Shown: one piece after another, positions 27,601 through 35,355 of the stretch | Numbering within the stretch: position 1 is the stretch's first letter | Layout: every line of letters starts with the position of its first letter | NCBI RefSeq assembly: GCF_024519285.1 | Contig: NZ_JAMZCY010000003.1 | Span: 1-64,000 of the forward strand | Direction of reading: 5' to 3' | Source: Cohnella sp. WQ 127256 | Lineage (GTDB): Bacteria > Bacillota > Bacilli > Paenibacillales > Paenibacillaceae | Length of the DNA: 64,000 nt | The notes under the pieces: generated by a model | What the model was told of the DNA's origin: nothing | What the model saw: the letters and a program-made list of their open reading frames with translations, nothing else | Databases searched by the model: none | Position numbers and translations under genes: made by a program

Positions 27601-27804
27601 GGAACTAACGGCACAACGTACCGCTTGTATGAGAACGGCATCCTAATTGATACTCGAATGCTGACCGATCGAACGCCGAGCGCCCAGTCGGTCATAACAA
27701 CGCTCTCTAACAAGCCGATCGGAACATATGAGTATGAATGCGAGCTCATTAATAGAGTTGGTAGAACGGTTAGCGTGAAGATGGTCGTGAAAGTGAGCAA
27801 ATGA
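21604..27804 (+). CDS. Secreted multidomain glycoside hydrolase with CBM, FN3 and CARDB domains
   Basis: A giant secreted protein of about 2066 residues. A signal peptide MRIVKLKQKLSLYLVILLVA ends near YADD. Then come a concanavalin-like domain (about 45-205), an FN3 domain (about 210-300), a beta-rich module with many Trp residues (about 305-510), a lyase-CBM-like module (about 610-770), a TIM-barrel catalytic domain (about 780-1130), a second FN3, a CBM6/35-like domain, another beta-sandwich, a CARDB domain, Ig-like modules and two similar C-terminal repeats with NMWWGNNGSTYKLYEN and NLWWGTNGTTYRLYEN. Glu895 in LELQNEP and Glu1000 in MSETGG suit the acid/base and nucleophile of clan A hydrolases. 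The family and substrate are not recognised. The TTG start (AAGGAG 10 bp upstream) is preferred over a GTG at 21562. Confidence 0.8.
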   Translation: MRIVKLKQKLSLYLVILLVATMLPFGSVYADDPLPITPTSEPFADDFSGDMSGWVSDRSPGDEVWIIQNGQFKAPDWLSQNIWVKDRRFQDVQLEADLKIISRRDAGFVLKSDGAGTQNGVKVSLDPTRGKVGVCVINSTGCSYVDKDFSSNVNQFYRIKLVQIGKNMKFYVDGVLAWERNDITFTGGRVGVWNGNSDAIFDNFSVKAIVPDVTPPSVVANVYATGITDKGFDLHWDAATDNEGVTAYDIYSGDSLLSSVGNVTTYKLTGLAQNASYSMQIKARDAKNNASALSTAVVVKTAATLVGDKYIHGGVEYTAKYVKSWDFAGDGKPWVGDQPTWDGQNASWVDNPHNGGDKSIALIMTNNEIRKSQIGSLGMTEDQLKELSGKANYLVRLQFRRWQPSGWNGGSFLYWSLVNSNPDTNSNTQWKDLRDDTLKSTALTGVTENYYYRGTSPRFTTTAGWTPKDVRIEFDLANWGNPRTGIGAYIDDVSWTIYVDPLGEAPAAPTAPVVNNTNHTFGWTNTSGYENADKYEYSLNNGATWQQATTNPQSVGNVFRAAGEVQIRVRAAASANGLAGSILKSDKAFVITASSGVKAGEEAASLLWRIGKEDMNSAEFRDYAPSEETVTIPSDWASRTDWSAFSKGMKADKNGTMNVNFNLSEVPEHGLRLSYKILDAYKSTPQMDVFMNGILTGLVQIAGINGSGALDNGGDPLAYKQDYKVYIPRELLHAGENTLKLKVDRGLYANNTGDQYLWYQWDYVKMEQLNEPAVEPLNGRYVHLGTNLGNLFSFGNDQTRLLPQLTEWLGIAYSGNWMRVPFWTDTKSQWWDEGRDYLLTLRDLNLAPMMDIFGGDLKNDTALQQGTITQGVRDTYRQFVSRYGDLFQYLELQNEPGLFGWHQKSVVALGQMLQQERMTQQPNLKIIAPGWAYWPTNGSPAGWERDPEMRREIEDLSDMTNGHSYGGTGVSSPRGSSLAETLLTYSETNGVIPKEMVMSETGGNDHHVDGSQYGTTAYRFASAFDREMRANIGYVDHIMQHAAFFEEGDTSFGLFDLDINWRTLKPEDTIAWPNTKEPGETRVKSFRRLATAYATHGTPLVYEYLDKAAVQDKRVLFRAVDTSGLGTSGVGASASKILLNFVSFETSPLTMKVKVKPPVAGQYSGSRYGNGDSYSAAHQDVTALTADPYLTLEVTVNPGEAVQYILEAKDGIAPTAPTGLTVQPISYEQMNLAWSGSTDNKRVAGYKIYRNGELLNTVPSTLKAYKDFSVVPETVYTYYVQAFDDSGNTSAASGEITKTSLVMPITPGGPRYEAELTQLANGMVIVNDSNASGGKAVAQTHTGPFTLLNITAAEAGYYTLTIRYAAAENASKTIVANGNPGVLIDLPSTGGWANSNHYKDRKVSIQLKQGKNNIVVQSRTGGADVDFFELSPGEYVPTPIWQELPHTSEFLEYSTGFALSAGADSHDASTPGAYAEFAFKGTGFSWNSRIQSNMGIAEVYVDGALLATVDLVQAGLEGFNREVFKTEELTDGLHVVRLVVKEGTIAVYKFGYLGLEAKPISSGADLIVTGVELVANSPQAGDDVLLRATIKNVGVKPTPANSVVGGVFLVDGGIIAYNDVFKDSIAPGQSVIWEATGGPQGSKLWHIPSEGTFKIGFRVNDIYRITEMDYTNNLFERDVVIAQASTPPVITIEGVIAGESYTDEAIPVVNAVDEDGDLLNIQMTLNGEEWASGTPVTERGNHILFVQAVDRAGNTVEQTIPFKLYHSTELLASNVEGKVNDTVKLRGLLQDKDGLSIAGESVSFAVYGNAVGTAVTDANGVAELDYSIELAASVDQDMLYPIQVTLSRNDTAYFLSSEGNGVLTIMRLPQPNSEEAPGKPYLSDNNGYGTGIRGGNYSLTMNMWWGNNGSTYKLYENDVLIDTQALALRSPNVQTTVTSIIDRGNGTYRYYAELSNASGTTRGEVHTVTITQAEPGVPVLSQDNWDGDGSYKVSMNLWWGTNGTTYRLYENGILIDTRMLTDRTPSAQSVITTLSNKPIGTYEYECELINRVGRTVSVKMVVKVSK

Positions 27805-27842
27805 TTGTATACGAGCTGTATTTAAGAGAGCAATAAGGGACT

Positions 27843-27878
27843 GTCCCCTAGTCATTTGACTGGGGGACTACCTTTTTT
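27843..27878 (+). terminator. Intrinsic terminator after the glycoside hydrolase
   Basis: GTCCCCTAGTC (27843-27853) pairs with GACTGGGGGAC (27858-27868) over an ATTT loop, followed by TACC and six T. AAGG/CCTT extends the stem. Confidence 0.9.
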
Positions 27879-27937
27879 AACCATAACGACCCTTTAATGT
27901 GATATAAAGAAACTAGGGATCTGTGAGGGGGTAGCAT

Positions 27938-29575
27938 ATGTTTAATGTGTTGATCGTTGACGACGAACCGATCATTTGCGGTGCAATCAGCCGATTCCTT
28001 CTGCGTTCCGAATATGGAATTGTACGGGCCGAGACGGCTCTAAACGGCTTCGAAGCCCTTGATTATTTGAGGCTGGACAAGTTCGATCTGATTATTACGG
28101 ATATTCAAATGGGTGGGATGAACGGGATCGAGCTTATGGAAGTCATCTTCTCCGAGCATCCGAACATTCCGATTATCGTCATCTCCGCCCATGAGGATTT
28201 CAATTATGCTCAACAAGCGCTTCGGCTTGGAGCGATTGATTATTTGATCAAGCCAGTGGAGTCCGATCATCTGTATCGTGTAGTGGGTAATGCACTCAGC
28301 AGGCGACATGAGGAGGACTTAAAGACTTGGGAGCATCAGGTGCGGCAGAAGTATGCAGTAGGACAATTGCTCACCGCCAAGTCCATTCTGCTATACGAAT
28401 GGCTGAGTGATGAGGACAATGAATGGACCTCCGATGAGATTGAAATCGTACTCTCTGATTTAGGAGTTCTATTGCCAGGACCCTTCTATTGTGTGCTGAA
28501 CGTTGAATTGGATTTGGGCGAGGGGGGCTTGCGCCGTAATACGAGGTTTAACGTCAAAGATCGTAAGTTACTGCTCTTCGCTGCCTTGAATATTATTGAG
28601 GAGAGTTTATCCAACTGGGAGGCTGTGAGCTTCTATGGGCTGAAGGGGCAACTGGTCTCTATTATCTCTATTAATGATGTGGAATGGAAGCAGTGGGGGT
28701 CAGAGGCGCTGACTCAGATTCAATTGATTGCACGTACGATGCAGGCGAATATTTCGACGTATCTCAATCTGAATAGCTGGATTGGGATTAGTCGGACGAT
28801 TGAAGGAGTGACTCGGATTCCAGCTCTGTATCAGGAGACTAAGGTTGCGCTGGAGTCGAAGCAGAATGACCGTCCAGAGCTACCGGTCTACTATATCGGG
28901 GATGTCGAGCAACAGCTAGACAAGTTAATGCTTCGTTGGCAGCAGCATCTCGAAGGGCTCGTTAAGGTGCTGCAACAGCAAACCGAGGAGGAGCAGGCTG
29001 AGATTATCGTTGCCCGTTTACTGAAGGAGCTAGATCAGCTTGGCATGCCGGAAGAGCAGTGGGCGAACTGTCTACTACAGGCAGCTTATTGTCTGTATGG
29101 GATGCTAGGCGAATTACGCGATATGCTGGAAGAGGAGAGTTTGCCGTCGGAGCCACAGGTATATGCAAGGCATGTGGTATCGAAGGATAAGCTTGGCGAA
29201 TTTGGTGCTTATCTGACCGACATCGCTCGGTGCGTCATTCTAGGACATGTCCGACGGGAGAGCTCGACGGTCATGAAGGCAATGGAATATATTCGCCGAT
29301 CCTATGCGAACAAGGGACTGAAGCTTCAGGATGTGGCGCGCGAGGTTCACCTCAGTCCGAATTATTTCAGCTATCTATTCAAGCGAGTGACGGATAAGAA
29401 TTTATGGGACTACCTGACAGAAATTCGGATGAAAGAGGCCAAACGCCTCCTTCTACAAAGTGACAAAAAACGATATGAGATTTCCGAATCCATTGGTTAT
29501 GAGTCCCCTGAGCATTTCAGCAGGGTATTCAAGAAGCACTTCGGTGTCAGTCCTGCCGACTACCGCAATAGGTAA
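27938..29575 (+). CDS. YesN-type response regulator with AraC DNA-binding domain
   Basis: A transcription factor of 545 residues. The N-terminal receiver has FNVLIVDDEPIICG, the phospho-acceptor Asp in DLIITDIQMGGMNGIEL (about residue 55) and the lysine in DYLIKPVE. A variable middle follows, and the last 100 residues carry two AraC helix-turn-helix motifs (LKLQDVAREVHLSPNYFSYLF and YEISESIGYESPEHFSRVFKKHFGVSP). It precedes its likely partner kinase by about 40 bp and is expected to activate the ABC transporter genes downstream, in keeping with the paired direct repeats at 31459-31493. The signal may be a product of the secreted hydrolase. That link is inference. Confidence 0.9.
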   Translation: MFNVLIVDDEPIICGAISRFLLRSEYGIVRAETALNGFEALDYLRLDKFDLIITDIQMGGMNGIELMEVIFSEHPNIPIIVISAHEDFNYAQQALRLGAIDYLIKPVESDHLYRVVGNALSRRHEEDLKTWEHQVRQKYAVGQLLTAKSILLYEWLSDEDNEWTSDEIEIVLSDLGVLLPGPFYCVLNVELDLGEGGLRRNTRFNVKDRKLLLFAALNIIEESLSNWEAVSFYGLKGQLVSIISINDVEWKQWGSEALTQIQLIARTMQANISTYLNLNSWIGISRTIEGVTRIPALYQETKVALESKQNDRPELPVYYIGDVEQQLDKLMLRWQQHLEGLVKVLQQQTEEEQAEIIVARLLKELDQLGMPEEQWANCLLQAAYCLYGMLGELRDMLEEESLPSEPQVYARHVVSKDKLGEFGAYLTDIARCVILGHVRRESSTVMKAMEYIRRSYANKGLKLQDVAREVHLSPNYFSYLFKRVTDKNLWDYLTEIRMKEAKRLLLQSDKKRYEISESIGYESPEHFSRVFKKHFGVSPADYRNR

Positions 29576-29616
29576 GGGCAACGAATTCATTGCGACGGAA
29601 GAAAGGGGAAATCGTT

Positions 29617-31374
29617 ATGCCGTTAAAAAATAAGATTATCCTCTCGTTCCTCGCATTCATCGTCATTCCCTTTCTGATTGTCGGCGGATTCTCCTATCGT
29701 CAGGCATCGAACATGACGAAGGAGCAGGTTAGCTTAACTCTGTTTCGGCTGGCTAAGCAGAATGGCATTACGTTGGAGCGAACACTCAACAGCATGAATG
29801 AGAAGACACTCAAGTTCATTGAAGAACACTTCATCAATAATGCGAAGAGTCCGATTGTCCCGAGTCAGATTAGTGAACTATCCGAGTACAATTCGATTAG
29901 CAATCTCATTTCCAAGTTCACGCTCGACGGAACACATTACGCCCTATTCGTTCCTGATGCGGAGGATAAGTGGAATTATACGCTCGAATCGGGCAAGGAA
30001 TTCGGCTTAATCTATACGGATCCGAACCGTCTGCCGCCCTTTTACGAGGAGGCGGTCCAGCTTAGGGGGACCGGAACCATTCGTGTCGTGCAGTTCGGAA
30101 ATTCGCACAATCCTACCGTCTGCTTCGTAAGGGCGATTATCGATCCGCAGGATTCGACACAGACACTAGGTGTTCTCTACGTGACACATCTGGAGACGAT
30201 TCTATTTAATGACATCTGGGATAATCAAGTCCCATCGGGAAGTCGTAGCTACCTTATCAATGAAAGGAACGAAGTATTAAGCTCCGACTCCAATGAACTG
30301 ATTGGCAGTAAGCTAGAAATACCGGAGCAGATGCAACAGCTAACAAACGATTACCGCGTGGTGAATTGGCACAATCGCCAGGTGTTATTCACCTCGATCT
30401 ATAATCAGAAATTTAGCACCCGCCTTGTTTACGAGGTACCTGTCCATACGATGATCGGCGAGCAGGAGTCCTACCAGAGGGTACTATTCATCGTTATGGC
30501 ACTTTGTTTCCTATTCGTTGCCGGTTATCTCATCTATATGCTTCGCCTTATGCTTAGTCCGCTGCACAAGCTGTCTAAGTTAGCTGAGAAATATGAGCCA
30601 GGCATGACATTTAGCCTTCTATCTATGGTGCAACGTAATGATGAGATTGGTAAAATGTACGGCTCCTTTCAGCGCATGACCGAGCGGGTGAACCAGTTAG
30701 TTGGGGAACGTTACCTGCTAGAAATGAAGCAGCAGCAGATGGAGCTTATGACGCTGCATACCCAGATCACGCCACATCTGCTCTACAATACATTGGACTC
30801 CATTTACTGGACAGCCATAGATAAGGACGAGCCCGAGCTTGCACGAATGGTAAAAGACTTATCCTCCCTTTTGCGTATTGGTTTAAGCCGAGGGAGGGAG
30901 CTGGTGACGGTTCGCGAGGAAATCCAGCATATTCAGGCCTATACTCGTCTGCAGCTGCAGCGGTACCAGAATATATTTGTGGTGCATTATGATCTCGATG
31001 AAGGATTGCTGGACGAGACTACGCCTAAGGTTATTCTGCAGCCGATTGTGGAGAACGCCATTCTCCATGGTGTAGGGAAGATGGATGGCGAGGGAGAAAT
31101 CTGGATTCGGGTGGTGCGAGGGGAGGACTACTTCGCTTTTATCATCGACGACAATGGCTTTAAGCCGGCTGATCCTGAATCGCTGCATCGACTCATGGCC
31201 TTTGGTGTGGGAGAAGGATACGGGATTCGTAATGTCGATCGCCGTATCAAGCTTCATTTCGGAGACGTATTCGGCATCCGCTATTCGCTACGTGAGGATG
31301 GGGGGACTAGGGCAGAGATTCGTCTTCCGATTCGACCACTCGCTGCATTGGAGGAAAAGGAAGGCTTAATGTAA
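29617..31374 (+). CDS. YesM-type sensor histidine kinase
   Basis: A membrane kinase of about 585 residues. Two helices (about 5-27 and 290-312) flank an extracellular sensor of about 260 residues, followed by HAMP, a His_kinase domain with TQITPHLLYNTLDSIYW (phospho-acceptor His) and an ATPase domain with ILQPIVENAILHG and GYGIRNVDRRIKLHFG. The ATG at 29617 is 8 bp from AAAGGGG; an in-frame TTG at 29590 lacks a site. It forms a pair with the preceding AraC-type regulator, the order regulator-kinase being the reverse of the next such locus. A terminator ends the unit. Confidence 0.9.
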   Translation: MPLKNKIILSFLAFIVIPFLIVGGFSYRQASNMTKEQVSLTLFRLAKQNGITLERTLNSMNEKTLKFIEEHFINNAKSPIVPSQISELSEYNSISNLISKFTLDGTHYALFVPDAEDKWNYTLESGKEFGLIYTDPNRLPPFYEEAVQLRGTGTIRVVQFGNSHNPTVCFVRAIIDPQDSTQTLGVLYVTHLETILFNDIWDNQVPSGSRSYLINERNEVLSSDSNELIGSKLEIPEQMQQLTNDYRVVNWHNRQVLFTSIYNQKFSTRLVYEVPVHTMIGEQESYQRVLFIVMALCFLFVAGYLIYMLRLMLSPLHKLSKLAEKYEPGMTFSLLSMVQRNDEIGKMYGSFQRMTERVNQLVGERYLLEMKQQQMELMTLHTQITPHLLYNTLDSIYWTAIDKDEPELARMVKDLSSLLRIGLSRGRELVTVREEIQHIQAYTRLQLQRYQNIFVVHYDLDEGLLDETTPKVILQPIVENAILHGVGKMDGEGEIWIRVVRGEDYFAFIIDDNGFKPADPESLHRLMAFGVGEGYGIRNVDRRIKLHFGDVFGIRYSLREDGGTRAEIRLPIRPLAALEEKEGLM

Positions 31375-31390
31375 TCGAGCATATCCATTC

Positions 31391-31430
31391 CAGCTTCGCA
31401 TACTCCACATGAGTCTGCGAAGTTGTTTTT
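31391..31430 (+). terminator. Intrinsic terminator after the YesM-type kinase
   Basis: CAGCTTCGCA pairs with TGCGAAGTTG and an inner ACTC with GAGT over CACAT, followed by five T (31426-31430). Confidence 0.88.
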
Positions 31431-31458
31431 GTCTGAACGAACTAGGGGCATGAATATC

Positions 31459-31513
31459 CATCACGATAATGAATACAACCGTCATCGTAATGACTCCGTA
31501 TCGCCTCTATAAT
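31459..31513 (+). promoter_or_regulatory. Candidate AraC-regulator direct repeats and -10 box
   Basis: CATCACGATAATGA (31459-31472) and CATCGTAATGA (31483-31493) share CATC and ATAATGA/GTAATGA with 21 bp between the ATGA ends, two helical turns. A perfect TATAAT lies at 31508-31513, but no good -35 exists; the second repeat takes its place. This is the classic layout of an AraC-activated promoter, here for the ABC transporter operon. The binder is inferred to be the regulator encoded at 27938. Confidence 0.5.
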
Positions 31514-31581
31514 CAGTTTATATCAGCTAGAGTCAGGCTACAGACACTAGGGAGTTAAGCATAGAGGCAGGAGGAATTCGC

Positions 31582-32574
31582 ATGGCTACTCAGACTTCTA
31601 TAGATCGCACGGTGTATGCGGATAAGAAGGATAGGCCACTTGTATACAGGCAAAGAGGCGCAACAACACTTGCTCGGAATCTGATGACGTACAAAGCACT
31701 CTATGTGATGTTCATTCCAGGATTGCTCGTACTTCTCGTCAACAATTACTTGCCCATCTTCGGTGTTTTCGTCGCCTTTAAGGACGTGAACTACATAGAC
31801 GGTATTTTCGGAAGTCCATGGGTAGGCTTCCACAATTTCGAGTTCCTCTTCAGCAATGATGATGCCATCCGAGCTGTTCGCAATACCGTTCTCTATAGCG
31901 TCACCTTTATGTCGCTGACGACGGTGTTCGCCGTCACGGTCGGTCTTCTATTCAATGAGCTGAGATCACGATTGTTTGCGAAGGTTTATCAAAGCTTAAT
32001 GATCTTACCTTACTTCTTTTCCATGGTCGTTGTGAGCTACCTCGTGCTCGCATTTTTAAGTCCGCAGGGTGGCTTCATTAATGTCATTCTCAAGAGCATG
32101 GGCATAGCAGAGATCGATTGGTACTCCTCTTCCCAGTACTGGCCTACGATTTTCATTGTCATTACTTTATGGAAAAATGTCGGCTACAGCGCAGTCGTTT
32201 ACATCGCGGGAATGGCGGGTATCGATCCGGAATATTACGAAGCGGCAGTCATCGATGGTGCGAGCCGTTGGCAGCAGGCGAAATCGATCACATTGCCGAT
32301 GATCAGACCGCTCATCATTATCCTCACCCTGTTGTCGATGGCGAATATTTTTGTCTCGGACTTCGGGCTATTCTATCAAGTGACGCTTAACTCAGGCATT
32401 CTCTACGACACGACCGATGTCATTGATACGTTCGTATACCGTTCGCTCATTAACCTTAACGATATCGGCATGGCATCGGCAGCAGCGCTTCTACAGTCAA
32501 CGGTCGGGTTCGCCTTAGTGTTAAGCTCAAACGTAGTCGTTCGCAAAATAAGTAAGGAAGACTCGCTGTTCTAG
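31582..32574 (+). CDS. ABC transporter permease, LplB family
   Basis: An inner membrane subunit of a carbohydrate importer, 330 residues with six helices. The cytoplasmic N-terminus (about 35 residues) precedes KALYVMFIPGLLVLLVNNYLP, typical of the LplB/YteP group. The EAA loop EYYEAAVIDGASRWQQAKSI docks the ATPase. The ATG follows GGAGGAATTCGC. It is first in a three-gene unit (permease, permease, binding protein) with no ATPase, so a shared MsmX-like ATPase encoded elsewhere is expected, as in Bacillus. Confidence 0.92.
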   Translation: MATQTSIDRTVYADKKDRPLVYRQRGATTLARNLMTYKALYVMFIPGLLVLLVNNYLPIFGVFVAFKDVNYIDGIFGSPWVGFHNFEFLFSNDDAIRAVRNTVLYSVTFMSLTTVFAVTVGLLFNELRSRLFAKVYQSLMILPYFFSMVVVSYLVLAFLSPQGGFINVILKSMGIAEIDWYSSSQYWPTIFIVITLWKNVGYSAVVYIAGMAGIDPEYYEAAVIDGASRWQQAKSITLPMIRPLIIILTLLSMANIFVSDFGLFYQVTLNSGILYDTTDVIDTFVYRSLINLNDIGMASAAALLQSTVGFALVLSSNVVVRKISKEDSLF

Positions 32575-32588
32575 GAGGGGAGATCGCA

Positions 32589-33500
32589 ATGAGCAAACGT
32601 ACAGCTAGAAGGGAAAACGCTGTCGGTCCGACGGCTAACTTCCTTATCCATTCTATTTTCACCGCCGTTTCAATCGCTTGCATCGTGCCACTTGTACTGG
32701 TTATCGTGATCTCATTCACCAGCGAGACTTCTATTATTAATCATGGCTACCTCTTCTGGCCGGAGCAATGGTCTCTGAAATCGTATGACTTTCTATTCAA
32801 GGATGCTTCGACGGTTTTCCGTGCCTATGGGGTTAGCATCGGTTTGACCGTCGTAGGGACGCTGATTAATATCCTCATTATGGGTTTATATGCGTATCCG
32901 CTCTCAAGGAGAGATCTTCCTTACCGCCAAATCTTCTCGTTCCTCTTAGTCTTCGTTCTCCTATTTAACGGGGGAACGGTCACTAAGTATATCGTCTACA
33001 CTCGCATCCTTCACATTGGAGATTCGTATCTAGCCTTATTGTTACCACTGTTGATGCTACCGTTCTACGTCATCGTCATGCGGACATTCTTTCAGACGAC
33101 GATCCATCCTGCGATTCTAGAATCGGCTAAAATCGACGGTGCCGGCGAGTTCCGGATTTTTGCCAAAATTATTATCCCTCTGTCGTTGCCCGTGTTCGCG
33201 ACGGTCGCCTTGTTCAGCACTATAAATTACTGGAACGACTGGTTCAATGCGCTGCTGTTCATTAATGATGCGAATAAGCTGCCGCTACAATATCTCATGA
33301 TTAAGGTTATGAACGACGTTCAGTTTATCAAAGACCGCATGGACCAAGTTGCACAAATGAATTTGAATCTTAGCGAGCTTCCAAGCGAGACGCTTAGAAT
33401 GGCAATGGTCGTTGTTGGCATTGGTCCTATTGTACTGTCTTACCCGTTCTTCCAACGCTTTTTCATTAAAGGCTTAACTGTTGGCTCTGTTAAAGGCTAG
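32589..33500 (+). CDS. ABC transporter permease, LplC/MalG-like family
   Basis: The second permease of the importer, 303 residues, six membrane helices, with an EAA loop in AILESAKIDGAGEFRIFAKI. The ending RFFIKGLTVGSVKG is common to this group (YtcP/LplC). It starts 14 bp after the first permease with an AGGAGGGG site. After its stop there is a 10-bp direct repeat GGCTAGACCC (33495 and 33519) and a small GC-rich hairpin CCGGG/CCCGG before the binding protein gene. Confidence 0.92.
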   Translation: MSKRTARRENAVGPTANFLIHSIFTAVSIACIVPLVLVIVISFTSETSIINHGYLFWPEQWSLKSYDFLFKDASTVFRAYGVSIGLTVVGTLINILIMGLYAYPLSRRDLPYRQIFSFLLVFVLLFNGGTVTKYIVYTRILHIGDSYLALLLPLLMLPFYVIVMRTFFQTTIHPAILESAKIDGAGEFRIFAKIIIPLSLPVFATVALFSTINYWNDWFNALLFINDANKLPLQYLMIKVMNDVQFIKDRMDQVAQMNLNLSELPSETLRMAMVVVGIGPIVLSYPFFQRFFIKGLTVGSVKG

Positions 33501-33590
33501 ACCCAAAGCATCATCACTGGCTAGACCCGGGGACGCCCGGTTAGCATAGATAAGCCATAATTTTATTCATTCATTAATGGAGGGGTTTCC

Positions 33591-35198
33591 GTGAAAAAAC
33601 GTCTAAAAGCTCCAGCCCTGTTGCTCACTCTAAGCATGACGGCGGCCATCGGCTTAAGTGCTTGTGGTAACAATAACAATAACGCATCTCCATCCGCATC
33701 GCCGTCCACATCACCAACCGCTAGTGAAAGCAATTCACCAAGCGCGAGTTCATCTGAACCCGCCAAGACAGAGCTTCAGCCTTTCGAAGTGTCCATCTAT
33801 ATGCCAGGCTCACCACAGAAGGATCAAGTGGTTGTTGAAGAGAGGATTGATGAGCTGCTAAAGGATAAGCTGCCGAATACGAAGGTGAGTCTGAACTATA
33901 TTGATTGGAGCGCCTATTTGGAGAAGACGAACCTCATGCTGCAATCGGGGGAGCCGTTGGATCTCGTCTTCGCGCCGGAATGGTATCAGTTTTTCTCTAA
34001 TGCAGCGAAGGGTGCTTTTCTTCCCTTGAATGACGATAGTCTAGCTCAAGGCAACTTACTTGCCCAATATGGGAAGGGAATTAGCGAGACGATTAATCCT
34101 TCTTATCTACAAGCGCCTGTCATCGCAGGCAAACTGTACGCGATTCCTACAAATAAGGAGCTCGCCCAGGGGCGTGGCTTTGCCTTCCGTAAAGATATCG
34201 TGGAGAAGTATAATTTCGACATCAGCACGGTCAAGGATCTAAAGGATATCGAACCATTCCTTCAAGTCATTAAAGAGAAGGAGCCGAATATCTATCCGGT
34301 GTATAGCAACAAGCAGGATTCTGTACTGGATTGGTTGCAAGACTATGGGTATCAACAACTGGGCTTCGGTACTTACATTAACCGTACAGTTGAGGGTAGC
34401 AAGGTAATCTCCATGACAAGTCCGGAGTATTTAGCTATTGAACTCGCGAACGACAAGCTGCTTAACGACTGGTATAAGAAGGGTTATCTGAACAAAAATG
34501 CACCTACAACGCAAGAGAAGATTGATGACATTAAGTCGGCAGGAAAGATTTGGTTCATCTCAACGACCACTTCCCCTGGTCGGGAAGAGGCTTTACGTAT
34601 TAAGAACAACTCCGGTAGCGGACCAGAGAACTTCGATTGGTCCATCGTGAATACTCAAGCCCCTCTAGTAACAACATCGCAGGCAACAGGCTCACAATTC
34701 GCAATTGCTCGCTCCTCCAAGGATCCGGCACGCGCTATGATGGTGCTTGATCTGCTCTATACGGATAAAGAGCTACTGAATACAGTCGTTTTCGGAATTC
34801 AAGACAAGCATTACACGAAGGTTGGAGATAACAAGATCAAGCAAATCGCGGATTCCGGCTATGCCCCGGGCAATGCATGGATCATCGGCAACCAGCTAAA
34901 CAACTATCTATTAGACAATGAATCAGATAGCAAATATGAGGAATATGTGGAATTCAACAAAACAGCGGAGCAGTCGCCGTTACTTGGTTTTTCCTTCAAT
35001 CCTGATCCTGTAAAAACTCAGGTTGCCTCCTATAACACGATCTTTACGGAGTTCAGCGACATTCTGCGTACCGGTCCAGTTGATCCAGTGGACATTCTTA
35101 AGAAACGTAACGACAAGCTGGATAAAGCGGGAATTGGGAAAATTGTGGAGGAAATGCAGAAGCAATTGGATGAGTGGAAAGTAGCAAACGGAAAGTAA
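33591..35198 (+). CDS. Extracellular solute-binding lipoprotein, LplA/YtcQ-like
   Basis: The sugar-binding component of the importer. A lipoprotein signal peptide MKKRLKAPALLLTLSMTAAI ends at the lipobox LSACG. A low-complexity Asn/Ser/Pro linker of about 35 residues follows. The 535-residue mature body has the long form typical of LplA-like proteins, with FEVSIYMPGSPQKDQ, GEPLDLVFAPEWY and GKLYAIPTNKELAQGRGFAF. The GTG at 33591 has a GGAGGGG site. Ligand is unknown; oligosaccharides released by the hydrolase at 21604 are a reasonable guess. A terminator follows. Confidence 0.92.
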   Translation: MKKRLKAPALLLTLSMTAAIGLSACGNNNNNASPSASPSTSPTASESNSPSASSSEPAKTELQPFEVSIYMPGSPQKDQVVVEERIDELLKDKLPNTKVSLNYIDWSAYLEKTNLMLQSGEPLDLVFAPEWYQFFSNAAKGAFLPLNDDSLAQGNLLAQYGKGISETINPSYLQAPVIAGKLYAIPTNKELAQGRGFAFRKDIVEKYNFDISTVKDLKDIEPFLQVIKEKEPNIYPVYSNKQDSVLDWLQDYGYQQLGFGTYINRTVEGSKVISMTSPEYLAIELANDKLLNDWYKKGYLNKNAPTTQEKIDDIKSAGKIWFISTTTSPGREEALRIKNNSGSGPENFDWSIVNTQAPLVTTSQATGSQFAIARSSKDPARAMMVLDLLYTDKELLNTVVFGIQDKHYTKVGDNKIKQIADSGYAPGNAWIIGNQLNNYLLDNESDSKYEEYVEFNKTAEQSPLLGFSFNPDPVKTQVASYNTIFTEFSDILRTGPVDPVDILKKRNDKLDKAGIGKIVEEMQKQLDEWKVANGK

Positions 35199-35227
35199 AT
35201 GGAGTTAAAGACATCTCTATAGGCATG

Positions 35228-35255
35228 GAGCCCCTACCTCGTAGGGGTTCTTTTT
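35228..35255 (+). terminator. Intrinsic terminator after the binding protein gene
   Basis: GAGCCCCTAC (35228-35237) pairs with GTAGGGGTTC (35241-35250) over CTC and is followed by five T. Confidence 0.9.
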
Positions 35256-35355
35256 CATATGTCGGACAGACCAGTCATGTTATCGACTCTCGACTAATAT
35301 AAATAGATTGAACGGTTGAACCGGGAATCCGGAAAGCAGGGAAAGGGTGAGTAGA

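Noticed and set aside
33567..33576. FadR operator half (TATTCATTCA) before a sugar-binding protein gene
   Set aside because: Only one half of the palindrome is present and the gene has no link with fatty acids.
35280..35303. Promoter for fixA with TATAAA
   Set aside because: No acceptable -35 box is found at the right distance, so it is only noted as a weak candidate.
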